Shown: positions 1 to 5,095 of the stretch, in pieces | Position numbering within the stretch: the first letter of the stretch is position 1 | Layout: each line of letters opens with the position of its first letter | NCBI GenBank assembly: GCA_903862805.1 | Contig: CAIOZP010000006.1 | Location: forward strand, 1 to 5,404 | Origin: an uncultured Fibrobacterota bacterium | GTDB taxonomy: Bacteria; Fibrobacterota; Chitinivibrionia; Chitinivibrionales; CAIOZP01 | Direction: 5' to 3' | DNA length: 5,404 bases | Notes under the pieces: generated by a model | Seen by the model: only the letters and a program-made list of their open reading frames with translations | The model's database searches: none | What the model was told of the DNA's origin: nothing | Made by a program: the position numbers and the translations under genes

Positions 1-163
1 GGAAGGCGAGGCGGCGGCTTTCGAGATACACGAAAAAGATTCCGCCAGCGATGCCCAAAACCATCGGTTCGGTAATCGGAAGTCCTGCATGGTTGAGAAG
101 ACCGGCAACTGTTCCGGTTTCGCAATGCGCGGCCATGCGGTGTTCAAAAGGTCTCGTGCTCAT
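1..163 (-). CDS. BtrH N-terminal-domain protein, partial (first 54 residues)
   Basis: Only the N-terminus is present; the gene runs off the left edge. The ATG at 163 overlaps the last base of the preceding gene's TAA (TAATG), and GGAG lies 8 bases upstream, so the start is firm and the two genes are translationally coupled. Residues 8-46 carry the pattern typical of the BtrH N-terminal family: a His-Cys pair (H13-C14) followed by a small-residue helix, then a Gly-rich GIAGGIFFVY strand at 37-46. Family knowledge: BtrH of butirosin biosynthesis transfers an acyl side chain from a carrier protein, and related proteins have a papain/C39-like fold in which this Cys is the presumed nucleophile. 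Here the activity and substrate are unknown. An acyltransferase or peptidase role in a small natural-product or modification locus is inferred. The rest of the protein cannot be assessed. Confidence 0.72.
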   Translation of the reverse strand, partial: MSTRPFEHRMAAHCETGTVAGLLNHAGLPITEPMVLGIAGGIFFVYLESRRLAF

Positions 164-663
164 TATTTCTGCTCCGTTGTGCTGGCTGGTTTTGATGAAT
201 GCGGCCCGGGAATCGGAGCGATCGCAACGCTGCGCACGACCCACTGATTCGGTGTCGGCTGATGCGCAATCATCATTCCTGGTGGCGCTAATTGGAAGAG
301 ATCGGCCAATGGAATTCCGAGTACGTCGGCAATGCGCGCGGCTTCTCCTATTGTCAAGGACGCGAAGCCTTTGGGATCGAGGATTTTTTTAACTTTTCCG
401 ACAGGCATGATCGCACGAACAGCAAGGTCAGCCGGTGCGATTTCGCGAAGGCGCATGTGGTATCCGACTGGTGAAATCTTTCCGGCAGCGAGGTCTTTAT
501 ATGCAGATTCGTGGAAATGTTTCTGCTTCTCGGCGAAGTTGTCGATGAAGTTTTTCACCATGTATGAACCGGATTCGGCAGGGCCGTAGGTGCCGTCTTC
601 GTGTTCGACGAAGACTGTCATTTTGTGGGATTCGAGGCCGGTGGTTACTTCAGTATCTTTCAT
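163..663 (-). CDS. Small protein with Cro/CI-like helix-turn-helix, coupled to BtrH-like gene
   Basis: This is a 166-residue soluble protein. Residues about 66-125 resemble an XRE/Cro-CI-type helix-turn-helix: a helix around LREIAPADLAVRA, then a predicted recognition region, then a segment like the end of these domains (ARIADVLGIPLADLFQL, 109-125). The N-terminal 60 residues are acidic and aromatic, including VEHEDGTYGP, and resemble no domain I can name. The C-terminal 40 residues are rich in Pro and Ser and probably disordered. The ATG at 663 has AAGGA about 9 bases upstream. The stop overlaps the start of the BtrH-like gene by one base, so the two products are probably needed together. 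It may be a local regulator or a partner/carrier protein that uses an HTH-like fold. No membrane segment or signal peptide is visible. Confidence 0.75.
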   Translation of the reverse strand: MKDTEVTTGLESHKMTVFVEHEDGTYGPAESGSYMVKNFIDNFAEKQKHFHESAYKDLAAGKISPVGYHMRLREIAPADLAVRAIMPVGKVKKILDPKGFASLTIGEAARIADVLGIPLADLFQLAPPGMMIAHQPTPNQWVVRSVAIAPIPGPHSSKPASTTEQK

Positions 664-765
664 TTTTATTTTTCCTTTTTGTAAAGGACGTATGTCGAAA
701 TATTGCTAGTCAAGTCAGTTATGGTCGCTACGGAAAGCGTTGCTTCCCTTCGCTTGTGTCATGGG

Positions 766-828
766 CTCCGCCCCCGCAACGCCCCCGTCTATCGCAGGTG
801 AAATAACCTGCATTGCCATGTGGCGGAG
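766..828 (-). other. Nested inverted repeat, candidate structured leader
   Basis: CTCCGCC at 766-772 is complementary to GGCGGAG at 822-828 (7 pairs). It encloses a second hairpin, GCAGGT 794-799 with ACCTGC 806-811 and a 6-base loop. Read on the minus strand, the structure would sit about 100 bases upstream of the HTH-like gene start. It does not match a riboswitch class I know. A cis-acting RNA, a dispersed intergenic repeat or chance pairing in a GC-rich stretch are all possible. Confidence 0.35.
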
Positions 829-851
829 TTGTCGCATTCTGTCAACTGTGT

Positions 852-883
852 CAAACCCTTCCGCTTCTGGGCGGAAGGGTTTG
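852..883. terminator. Perfect 13-bp hairpin downstream of radical SAM gene
   Basis: CAAACCCTTCCGC at 852-864 and GCGGAAGGGTTTG at 871-883 pair without mismatch around a 6-base loop. It lies about 90 bases after the stop of the radical SAM gene, where a terminator would fit. Neither strand has a T run immediately after the stem, so it is not a textbook intrinsic terminator. It may instead be a processing or mRNA-stabilising hairpin, or part of an intergenic repeat. Confidence 0.45.
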
Positions 884-969
884 CAACGGATTGCCGGTTA
901 TTGAAAAGAACAATCAAACATCATTTTTAGACGAAACAAATCATCAAACAAAATAGATTTTTTAGTCTA

Positions 970-2151
970 TTAAATCTTCTTATGAAGTTTGTACATTTTA
1001 TAAGTCTGCGGTTCGTCGTCGTAGAACTGATCCCATGCCCAGTGATATAGTTCCTGTAATCTTTCGGCGCTCATGTGCTTGGGTTGGAACACCACTTTGT
1101 CGGCTGTGTACATGCCCGGATCGTAGGTCAGCATGCGGCCTTCGCGTTCCATCTGCTCACGGATTTTTGTGTGGGCAAATGGCGTCATGATCGTGAACTC
1201 GGCTAGGTCGAGTTTTACTTCGAGAAGGAACTCGACGAGGCGCTTGATGTCGTCTTCGGTTTGTTCGTCGGTGCCGAGGATGATCGTTCCCTCGACGCCG
1301 ATTCCGTATTGATGATAGCGATTGATGCGGTTACGGATGAAATCGGATGTATCGTCAACGCCCTGATAGACATACCACGCACCGGCATCAACTGCGGCGG
1401 CAAGAACTTCATCATCGTCTTGTATTGGGTGGCAGCACCAATGCTTTTTGAACGGTGCCATCGTCTTGAAAAGTTCTATTTCCCAGACCTTGTCTTGGGC
1501 AAGCGAATTATCGACCACGAAGAGTTTGTCATTGTCGATGGTGGCAAGTTCTTCGGCAACGCGATGCATCGGACGCGGACGGAACGTGCGTCCGCCAAGA
1601 TAGCCGGTGCAGCATGGATAGCAATTGAAGCGGCAACCGCGGGATGCATGGAAAAGGTCAACCATTCGCACGCCTTTGTATGCGTATTTGTCGTGATCGA
1701 GAATCAACCTACGGGCTGGGCCAATAAGTTCGGTGTCGGGGAAGTTCAGACTGTAATCGTAACGCGATCTCAGCTTCCCATTTGTAAAGTCATTGAAAAC
1801 TTCTTCAAGGCGCCCTTCTGCTTCGCCGTAGAAAACAGAGTCAACGTGTTTCTGAACTTCGTCTGCATGAAGCATGACCGAAATTCCACCGGCGATCACT
1901 TTGATTCCACGCGACATGAACTCCTGCGCGATTGCAAATCCGCGAGGCTGTTGCGAGGTCAGCATCATCGAGAGTCCAACAAAATCCCATCCGCCATCGA
2001 AGGGGATTTCGTCAACATTTTCATCAACAAAAGTCACATCTACCCACGATGGAATCGCGGCGGCCATGACAATCGGCCCGTGAGGCGGAAGCGTGAACGG
2101 CGTCTGATGCTCAAGCTTCGGCCAAGAGGGGTAAACGAGCAAAAATTTCAT
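970..2151 (-). CDS. B12-binding-domain radical SAM protein
   Basis: The protein is 393 residues from the ATG at 2151, chosen because AGAGG lies 6 bases upstream. The ATG at 2172 has no usable spacing to a ribosome site. Residues 1-125 match the Rossmann-like cobalamin-binding N-terminus of class B radical SAM enzymes: FLLVYP, FVDENVDEIPFD, DFVGLSMML, GIKVIAGGISVML, and FYGEAEGRLEEVF. The DxHxxG motif of base-off B12 binders is not visible, as in many members of this class. The radical SAM core starts with C173-x3-C177-x2-C180, the ligands of the 4Fe-4S cluster that cleaves S-adenosylmethionine. Residue 181 is a further Cys. EGTIILGTDEQTEDDI near 287-302 is the usual later barrel strand. Such enzymes perform methylations, cyclisations or ring contractions by radical chemistry. 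The substrate here is unknown. Downstream HTH and BtrH-like genes suggest a small biosynthetic locus. Confidence 0.93.
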   Translation of the reverse strand: MKFLLVYPSWPKLEHQTPFTLPPHGPIVMAAAIPSWVDVTFVDENVDEIPFDGGWDFVGLSMMLTSQQPRGFAIAQEFMSRGIKVIAGGISVMLHADEVQKHVDSVFYGEAEGRLEEVFNDFTNGKLRSRYDYSLNFPDTELIGPARRLILDHDKYAYKGVRMVDLFHASRGCRFNCYPCCTGYLGGRTFRPRPMHRVAEELATIDNDKLFVVDNSLAQDKVWEIELFKTMAPFKKHWCCHPIQDDDEVLAAAVDAGAWYVYQGVDDTSDFIRNRINRYHQYGIGVEGTIILGTDEQTEDDIKRLVEFLLEVKLDLAEFTIMTPFAHTKIREQMEREGRMLTYDPGMYTADKVVFQPKHMSAERLQELYHWAWDQFYDDEPQTYKMYKLHKKI

Positions 2152-2157
2152 CACGAT

Positions 2158-2162
2158 CCTCT
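2158..2162 (-). promoter_or_regulatory. Ribosome-binding site that decides the radical SAM start
   Basis: AGAGG on the minus strand lies 6 bases before the ATG at 2151. The alternative in-frame ATG at 2172, seven codons earlier, has a purine run directly abutting it and no spacer. The protein from 2151 also begins with MKFLLVYP, the usual beginning of this family. Confidence 0.7.
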
Positions 2163-2256
2163 GTATTATCATCCTGTCAACCGTAGCGATAAAATAGTTT
2201 TGTGTTGAGCGTTACGGTGTACAAGAGGAAGATGAGTCCTTTATTCCCTCGAATAA

Positions 2257-2284
2257 TTGTGCAATGGCTTTACACTTGTAGTAT
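2257..2284 (+). promoter_or_regulatory. Candidate selC promoter
   Basis: TTGTGC (2257-2262) and TAGTAT (2279-2284) with a 16-base spacer form a plausible sigma-70 type promoter, about 28 bases before the tRNA. The -35 box is imperfect, and the overlapping TATATT at 2282-2287 is an alternative -10 with a weaker -35. Confidence 0.4.
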
Positions 2285-2311
2285 ATTTCATCAAGCGATC
2301 CGCATCTAAAT

Positions 2312-2409
2312 GGAGGTGCATGGGGCACTGGTGGCCCTCGCGGTCTTCAAAACCGTTGTTGCCGAGTAGACCTCGGCTAGGTAGGTTCGATTCCTACACG
2401 CCTCCGCCA
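2312..2409 (+). tRNA. selC: tRNA-Sec (UCA anticodon)
   Basis: This 98-base gene has the hallmarks of bacterial selenocysteine tRNA. The anticodon loop is CTTCAAA with anticodon TCA, on a CGGT/ACCG stem. The D arm carries GGGC/GCCC. A long variable arm contains CCGAG/CTCGG pairing. The T arm is GTAGG-TTCGATT-CCTAC. The acceptor pairs GGAGGTG with CGCCTCC, with one T-G wobble and a weak eighth pair. The discriminator is G and the CCA is encoded. It reads UGA as selenocysteine with SelB and a SECIS element, after charging with Ser and conversion by SelA. No sel genes are in the window. selC is a well-known integration site for genomic islands, and an integrase lies immediately downstream here. 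Confidence 0.96.
2381..2409 (+). other. Inferred attachment site in the 3' end of selC
   Basis: The T arm, acceptor 3' strand and CCA of selC lie 46 bases from the stop of a tyrosine recombinase gene. Islands at tRNA genes usually recombine within such a 3' end and restore the tRNA. No second copy of this segment occurs in the window, so the exact core and the far boundary are not visible. Confidence 0.5.
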
Positions 2410-2415
2410 AATTTG

Positions 2416-2456
2416 CAAGCCGCTGTGACATAATGAGTTGCAGCGGCTTGTTTTTT
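2416..2456 (+). terminator. Intrinsic terminator of selC
   Basis: CAAGCCGCTG (2416-2425) and CAGCGGCTTG (2441-2450) form a perfect 10-bp stem with a 15-base loop, followed by six T at 2451-2456. It begins 7 bases after the CCA end. The T run overlaps the stop codon of the convergent integrase gene by two bases. On the minus strand there is no T run, so it should act mainly on selC. Confidence 0.85.
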
Positions 2457-3711
2457 AGATGACTTGTCGCATGTTGTCAATCAAAACTTTCTCTTCATCG
2501 GCTCCGTTGTACACCTTCGTTGTACTCGACACAATAAATGGCACTAGGTTTATATCCTTCCTTACATTTGCAGGTATAAGTTCGAAGGCATAGCGAACCT
2601 TCCAAGTCTGGTCGATTTTGTAAGAGCCATGCTTGATATGCAGACACAGATCCTTGTTTACATATCGCTCAAACGCCTCTACGGACTCCCAACCCCCGAC
2701 ATGCCGAATCGTCTCCTGCTCCCAACCATCAGCGCACATGTTGAGAATGGCTTCCTGTCGAGTTTTATGAAAGTTGTACTTCTCAATCTTGGCCTTCTTC
2801 AGCGCTGACCTGAACTGTTCACGTTCAGAGTACTTCCTCACGTTGATTGTGTCCTTTGGTTCTACACCAAATCCAATCGGTTCATATCCATTCTCCTCCC
2901 CACGGTTGAACAGATACCTTGCCGGAGTAGACAGCATCCACTTGACATAAGGCATGAACTCTTCCGGGATCACAAGCACACGGCCATTACCGTTCTTCGT
3001 CGTACCCATCGGGATGTCAATTGTCCTTGTGTCGAGGTGAATCCGGTCACGTGTGATACACACCAGCTCACTGATACGAACTGGTATGCAGCTCGCAAAG
3101 TAGTAAACCGGCTTCATAGCCCACGGCAGGTTTACCCATAGCCGATCACGTTCCTCGGTTGACAGATTGCGAAAACAGATACTGTTCTCGGGATACATCG
3201 GGAATCCTGACAGGTAGTTCTCTGGAATGGCTCGGTGATAATCTGCGCCTTCTCTGGTGTCATAGGCATTGCGTACTGCCGCCTTGACAAGAGAGATAAC
3301 TCTATTGCAAGTTGCCGGAGCCAATCCATCCTTTATCAATTTCTCTGCGAAAGCTTTTACCGCGCCGTATGAGTTGTGCAACGAGACATGACCGATCTCC
3401 TGTATGATCTGGTCGTATCGACTTTCCCTTTGCAGATACTTTCGTTCGCCGCCTCGACGTTTTGGCGAGGCTTTCAAGTGCTTCATCGCGTCTTCGATCG
3501 TCCGAATTGTCAAAGAACCGGTGTCGGCATTGTCAGCCCTTCGCTTGAGCTCATCGGTCATTTCGAGGCGAATTCTGGTTGCCTCTGGAGTCGATGTTCC
3601 TTTAGGAAGTCTGCACTGTTTTCTCTCGGTGCCTACTTTGGCAATCACGAGAAGCCTGCCATCACTTTCGCGCGTTATACCGGGCGCGAGCCGTTTACTC
3701 ATCGTGTTCAT
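2455..3711 (-). CDS. int: Tyrosine recombinase / integrase
   Basis: A 418-residue site-specific recombinase that would integrate and excise the element at selC. All expected catalytic residues are present: R212 in VRISEL, the beta-hairpin Lys at K239 (TTKNGNGR), H315 and R318 in FHKTRQEA, W341 in GGWES at the His/Trp position, and nucleophile Y350 in FERYV, nine residues later as usual. Residues about 68-155 form the helical core-binding domain, and the first 65 an arm-binding-like N-terminus (LLVIAKVGTERKQ). About 68 residues follow the Tyr, longer than in most family members. The ATG at 3711 has GGAG 5 bases upstream; the next Met at 3702 has none. A strong promoter lies at 3741-3771. The gene converges on selC, which it probably uses as its attachment site. 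It is intact, so the element may still be mobile. Confidence 0.95.
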   Translation of the reverse strand: MNTMSKRLAPGITRESDGRLLVIAKVGTERKQCRLPKGTSTPEATRIRLEMTDELKRRADNADTGSLTIRTIEDAMKHLKASPKRRGGERKYLQRESRYDQIIQEIGHVSLHNSYGAVKAFAEKLIKDGLAPATCNRVISLVKAAVRNAYDTREGADYHRAIPENYLSGFPMYPENSICFRNLSTEERDRLWVNLPWAMKPVYYFASCIPVRISELVCITRDRIHLDTRTIDIPMGTTKNGNGRVLVIPEEFMPYVKWMLSTPARYLFNRGEENGYEPIGFGVEPKDTINVRKYSEREQFRSALKKAKIEKYNFHKTRQEAILNMCADGWEQETIRHVGGWESVEAFERYVNKDLCLHIKHGSYKIDQTWKVRYAFELIPANVRKDINLVPFIVSSTTKVYNGADEEKVLIDNMRQVI

Positions 3712-3740
3712 ACATGCTCCACGACGAATGCAGCGTGACT

Positions 3741-3771
3741 AGTATAACTCTGGGCATTGTCGATTTGTCAA
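3741..3771 (-). promoter_or_regulatory. Promoter of the integrase gene
   Basis: On the minus strand, a perfect TTGACA (3771-3766) is followed by TATACT (3746-3741) with a 19-base spacer, or TTATAC with 18. It lies in the 66-base gap between the HTH gene stop and the integrase start, giving a leader of about 25 bases. It lets the integrase be expressed apart from the upstream genes. The spacer is slightly long, so an activator or repressor may matter. Confidence 0.6.
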
Positions 3772-3777
3772 ATGTGG

Positions 3778-4101
3778 TCATCGCTTCGTCTCCAGTCTCT
3801 TCCCAGTCTTACGATAGTAGTCGATTTCTTCGCGCCGAAACCGCACCGCATCACCGACGTAATACCTGCCGGTCTGTATCCGCATTGCTGTCGTCTTGGA
3901 GACATTACAGAGGCAGGCGATATCATCGACGGAGTAATCCTCTCCCAAGTTAGCAAGAGGCCTCAAAACCTTCTCAAGCTGCTTTACGATTGCATCGATT
4001 ACTTCAGCGTCAATCTTCGGAGCAACGAGAATGGTAGGCGGCCTCGCAGCCTTGGCCGCCTCAAGCTTTCGGGCTTGCTTGACAATTGCGAGTTCACGCA
4101 T
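3778..4101 (-). CDS. Excisionase-like helix-turn-helix protein, copy 2 (integrase-proximal)
   Basis: A 107-residue basic protein. Residues about 56-98 form a MerR/excisionase-type (HTH_17-like) winged helix-turn-helix: YSVDDIACLCNVSKTTAMRI as the HTH, GRYYVGDAVRF as the wing and RREEIDYY as the closing helix. Residues 1-50 are probably helical, with a charged start and a segment from 28 (APKIDAEVIDAIVKQLEK). The ATG at 4101 is chosen because GGAG lies 6 bases upstream. Upstream TTG and ATG codons at 4119 and 4113 have no ribosome site and fall inside or beside an inverted repeat. It is about two-thirds identical to the protein at 4763-5095. Next to the integrase, it is the best candidate for the recombination directionality factor, but a transcriptional regulator is equally possible. 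Confidence 0.85.
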   Translation of the reverse strand: MRELAIVKQARKLEAAKAARPPTILVAPKIDAEVIDAIVKQLEKVLRPLANLGEDYSVDDIACLCNVSKTTAMRIQTGRYYVGDAVRFRREEIDYYRKTGKRLETKR

Positions 4102-4177
4102 GTTGCTCTCCATGCACAATTGCAGTTGATGCAGTTGTGCAGTTGGAGAAACAACAGCGTGAATCGCCAGAGATCAT
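4094..4177 (-). CDS. Possible 27-residue leader ORF, copy 2
   Basis: An ATG at 4177 lies one base after the TAA of the FPGN gene (TAAAATG) and has GGAG 8 bases upstream. The frame runs 27 codons to a TGA that overlaps the HTH start codon region (ATGCGTGA). The peptide contains RCCFSNC and ends HGEQHA, with no hydrophobic segment. The same frame, of equal length, exists in the other copy. Such an arrangement would couple translation of FPGN, leader and HTH. Against it, four of six changed codons between copies alter clearly different residues (F/S, P/S and two I/T), so conservation of the DNA itself may explain the open frame. Confidence 0.35.
   Translation of the reverse strand: MISGDSRCCFSNCTTASTAIVHGEQHA
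4108..4111 (-). promoter_or_regulatory. Ribosome-binding site deciding the HTH copy 2 start
   Basis: GGAG is 6 bases before the ATG at 4101 and directly abuts the inverted repeat ending at 4114. An identical site serves the other copy at 5102-5105. Pairing of the repeat in mRNA could change access to this site. Confidence 0.65.
4114..4140. promoter_or_regulatory. Inverted repeat, candidate operator or mRNA hairpin, copy 2
   Basis: GCACAATTGCA (4114-4124) and TGCAGTTGTGC (4130-4140) are inverted with a 5-base centre and one imperfect pair. The repeat sits 12 bases from the HTH start codon. It could be the binding site of the HTH protein (autoregulation or excision) or a stem controlling translation. 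Confidence 0.6.
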
Positions 4178-4178
4178 T

Positions 4179-4751
4179 TTAAGCACTCCACGGCTTGTAG
4201 TAAACCATGGCCGTACGATTATACGATAAGTACTCAACCCTGTTGCCTGGGAATAATTGCTTCAACGCACTAGTTAGCAGTTTGTCGTCGTCCTGTTTAA
4301 AATCCTCCACACCACGAAGGGCCAATATGATGTTTGTCGCTTCGTTGGAAAGTGAGAGCCCGCTCATATTTGGTTTTGACCGATACCCGAATATTGCCCG
4401 AGTAACAATGTCAGTAGGTTTATTACTCTCGTCTGTATACGCAAACCAAACCATCGGCAAGTTATATGCATCGAAGGTAATGAGATTACCGGGGAAAATC
4501 TTTTGGAGACACTCTTTCACCAGTTCTCGTATATCCCAAAGCATCGTGAAGGAAGTTATGTGGTCATAAATGGCGTCGAAGATTTTTTGTGAAATCCTAA
4601 ATCCAAAAGGTACCATTTCTATACCTTTTAACAAAGCTAGCTCAATAAGACTGTACATGTACTGGGAAATCTGTTCCTTGATGATTCGTTCTGGATCTTT
4701 AGCCAGCACCGTGACGTCAATCTTGTGTATTTGATTTAGTTTTAAAAGCAT
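4179..4751 (-). CDS. FPGN-repeat protein of unknown function, copy 2
   Basis: I do not recognise this 190-residue protein. It has two similar halves. Each ends in a helix leading to FPGN (86-89 and 167-170, 81 residues apart), followed by an aromatic strand with Tyr-Asn: AYNLPMVWF at 95-103 and SYNRTAMVYY at 176-185. About 40 residues before each FPGN is a segment of the form PFGFRIS / NMSGLSLS. This points to a duplicated alpha/beta domain. There is no signal peptide or membrane segment. The ATG at 4751 follows AGGAG, which overlaps the TAA of the upstream HTH gene (TAAGGAG), so the two genes form an operon. Its C-terminal 76 residues align without a gap to the partial gene at 5173-5404. Local GC is low. 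Confidence 0.8.
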   Translation of the reverse strand: MLLKLNQIHKIDVTVLAKDPERIIKEQISQYMYSLIELALLKGIEMVPFGFRISQKIFDAIYDHITSFTMLWDIRELVKECLQKIFPGNLITFDAYNLPMVWFAYTDESNKPTDIVTRAIFGYRSKPNMSGLSLSNEATNIILALRGVEDFKQDDDKLLTSALKQLFPGNRVEYLSYNRTAMVYYKPWSA

Positions 4752-4762
4752 ATGTCCTCTCC

Positions 4763-5095
4763 TTATTTCTTTCCTTCAGGTTTGTGAATTAATTCCCCAT
4801 TGTCAATCGCCCGTTCGATCTCGTATCGACGGAACCTGACTGTATCACCGACATAGTACCGACCTGTCTGCACCCGCATAGCCGTTGTTCTGGATATACT
4901 GCACAGTCGCGAAAGGTCATCGACGGCGTAATCCTCGCAGAGGTTTGCGAAAGGCCGCAAAGCCTTCTCAAGCCTCAAGACGATAGTGTCGATTGCCTCG
5001 TTGTCAATCTTCGGAGCGATAACAAGAGCGGCTGGCCTAGTTGCCTTGTCTGCTTCGAGTTTTTTGTTGTGCTTGACAATTGCGAGTTCACGCAT
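4763..5095 (-). CDS. Excisionase-like helix-turn-helix protein, copy 1 (distal)
   Basis: A 110-residue paralogue of the protein at 3778-4101. The first eight residues (MRELAIVK) and the wing (QTGRYYVGD, VRFRR) are identical, and the helix-turn-helix at about 56-76 is close (YAVDDLSRLCSISRTTAMRV). The proteins diverge after residue 93, where this copy ends in a basic tail (IHKPEGKK). The start at 5095 is set by GGAG 6 bases upstream; the TTG and ATG farther upstream lack one. The stop overlaps the ribosome site of the next FPGN gene, 11 bases downstream. Whether this copy or the integrase-proximal one is the directionality factor cannot be told. Different target specificity is unlikely, because most of the putative recognition region is shared. 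Confidence 0.85.
   Translation of the reverse strand: MRELAIVKHNKKLEADKATRPAALVIAPKIDNEAIDTIVLRLEKALRPFANLCEDYAVDDLSRLCSISRTTAMRVQTGRYYVGDTVRFRRYEIERAIDNGELIHKPEGKK

Larger units (their letters stand above)
664..969. other. Intergenic region with inverted repeats, no gene seen
   Basis: This 306-base gap separates the radical SAM gene from the HTH-like gene on the same strand. I see no coding potential with a plausible start. The part next to the radical SAM stop (about 900-969) is AT-rich and featureless. The rest holds the hairpin at 852-883 and the nested inverted repeats at 766-828. The minus strand contains TTGACA-like boxes near 841-855 and a TTGACT near 705-715, but none has a convincing -10 partner at normal spacing, so I do not call a promoter for the HTH gene. 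Confidence 0.6.
4077..4184 (-). repeat. 108-base conserved intergenic block, copy 2
   Basis: This segment matches 5071-5178 at 101 of 108 positions without a gap. It spans the last bases of the FPGN gene, the spacer with the inverted repeat, the HTH ribosome site and the first eight HTH codons. It is far more conserved than the coding sequence on either side. Confidence 0.92.

Noticed and set aside
51..392. A 113-codon plus-strand frame at the left end
   Set aside because: It covers the coupled, convincing minus-strand BtrH-like and HTH-like genes, and its product is Arg/Cys-rich without a motif, as expected of a shadow frame.
770..782. CCCCCGCAAC on the plus strand, which recalls part of the cobalamin riboswitch core
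   Set aside because: The other conserved boxes are missing, including the GCCACTG-type B12 box, and no plus-strand gene follows. The nearby B12-type enzyme is encoded on the other strand with this segment downstream of it.
1261..2208. A 315-codon open frame on the plus strand, antisense to the radical SAM gene
   Set aside because: The minus-strand frame encodes a clear radical SAM protein with CxxxCxxC and family motifs. The antisense frame has no recognisable domain, no ribosome site and shadow-like composition.
3376..3742. Overlapping plus-strand frames of 112-120 codons opposite the integrase N-terminus
   Set aside because: They are antisense to a complete tyrosine recombinase and have no motif, ribosome site or neighbour that supports them.
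4079..4084. TTGACA on the plus strand inside the conserved block (also at 5073-5078), a possible antisense promoter
   Set aside because: No acceptable -10 box lies 15-19 bases downstream. The bases also encode conserved HTH residues, which is enough to explain them.
4101..4119. Longer HTH proteins starting at upstream TTG or ATG codons (4119 and 4113; 5128 and 5107 in the other copy)
   Set aside because: None of these starts has a ribosome site and they fall in or beside the inverted repeat, whereas the ATG at 4101 and 5095 have GGAG at ideal spacing and begin the conserved MRELAIVK.
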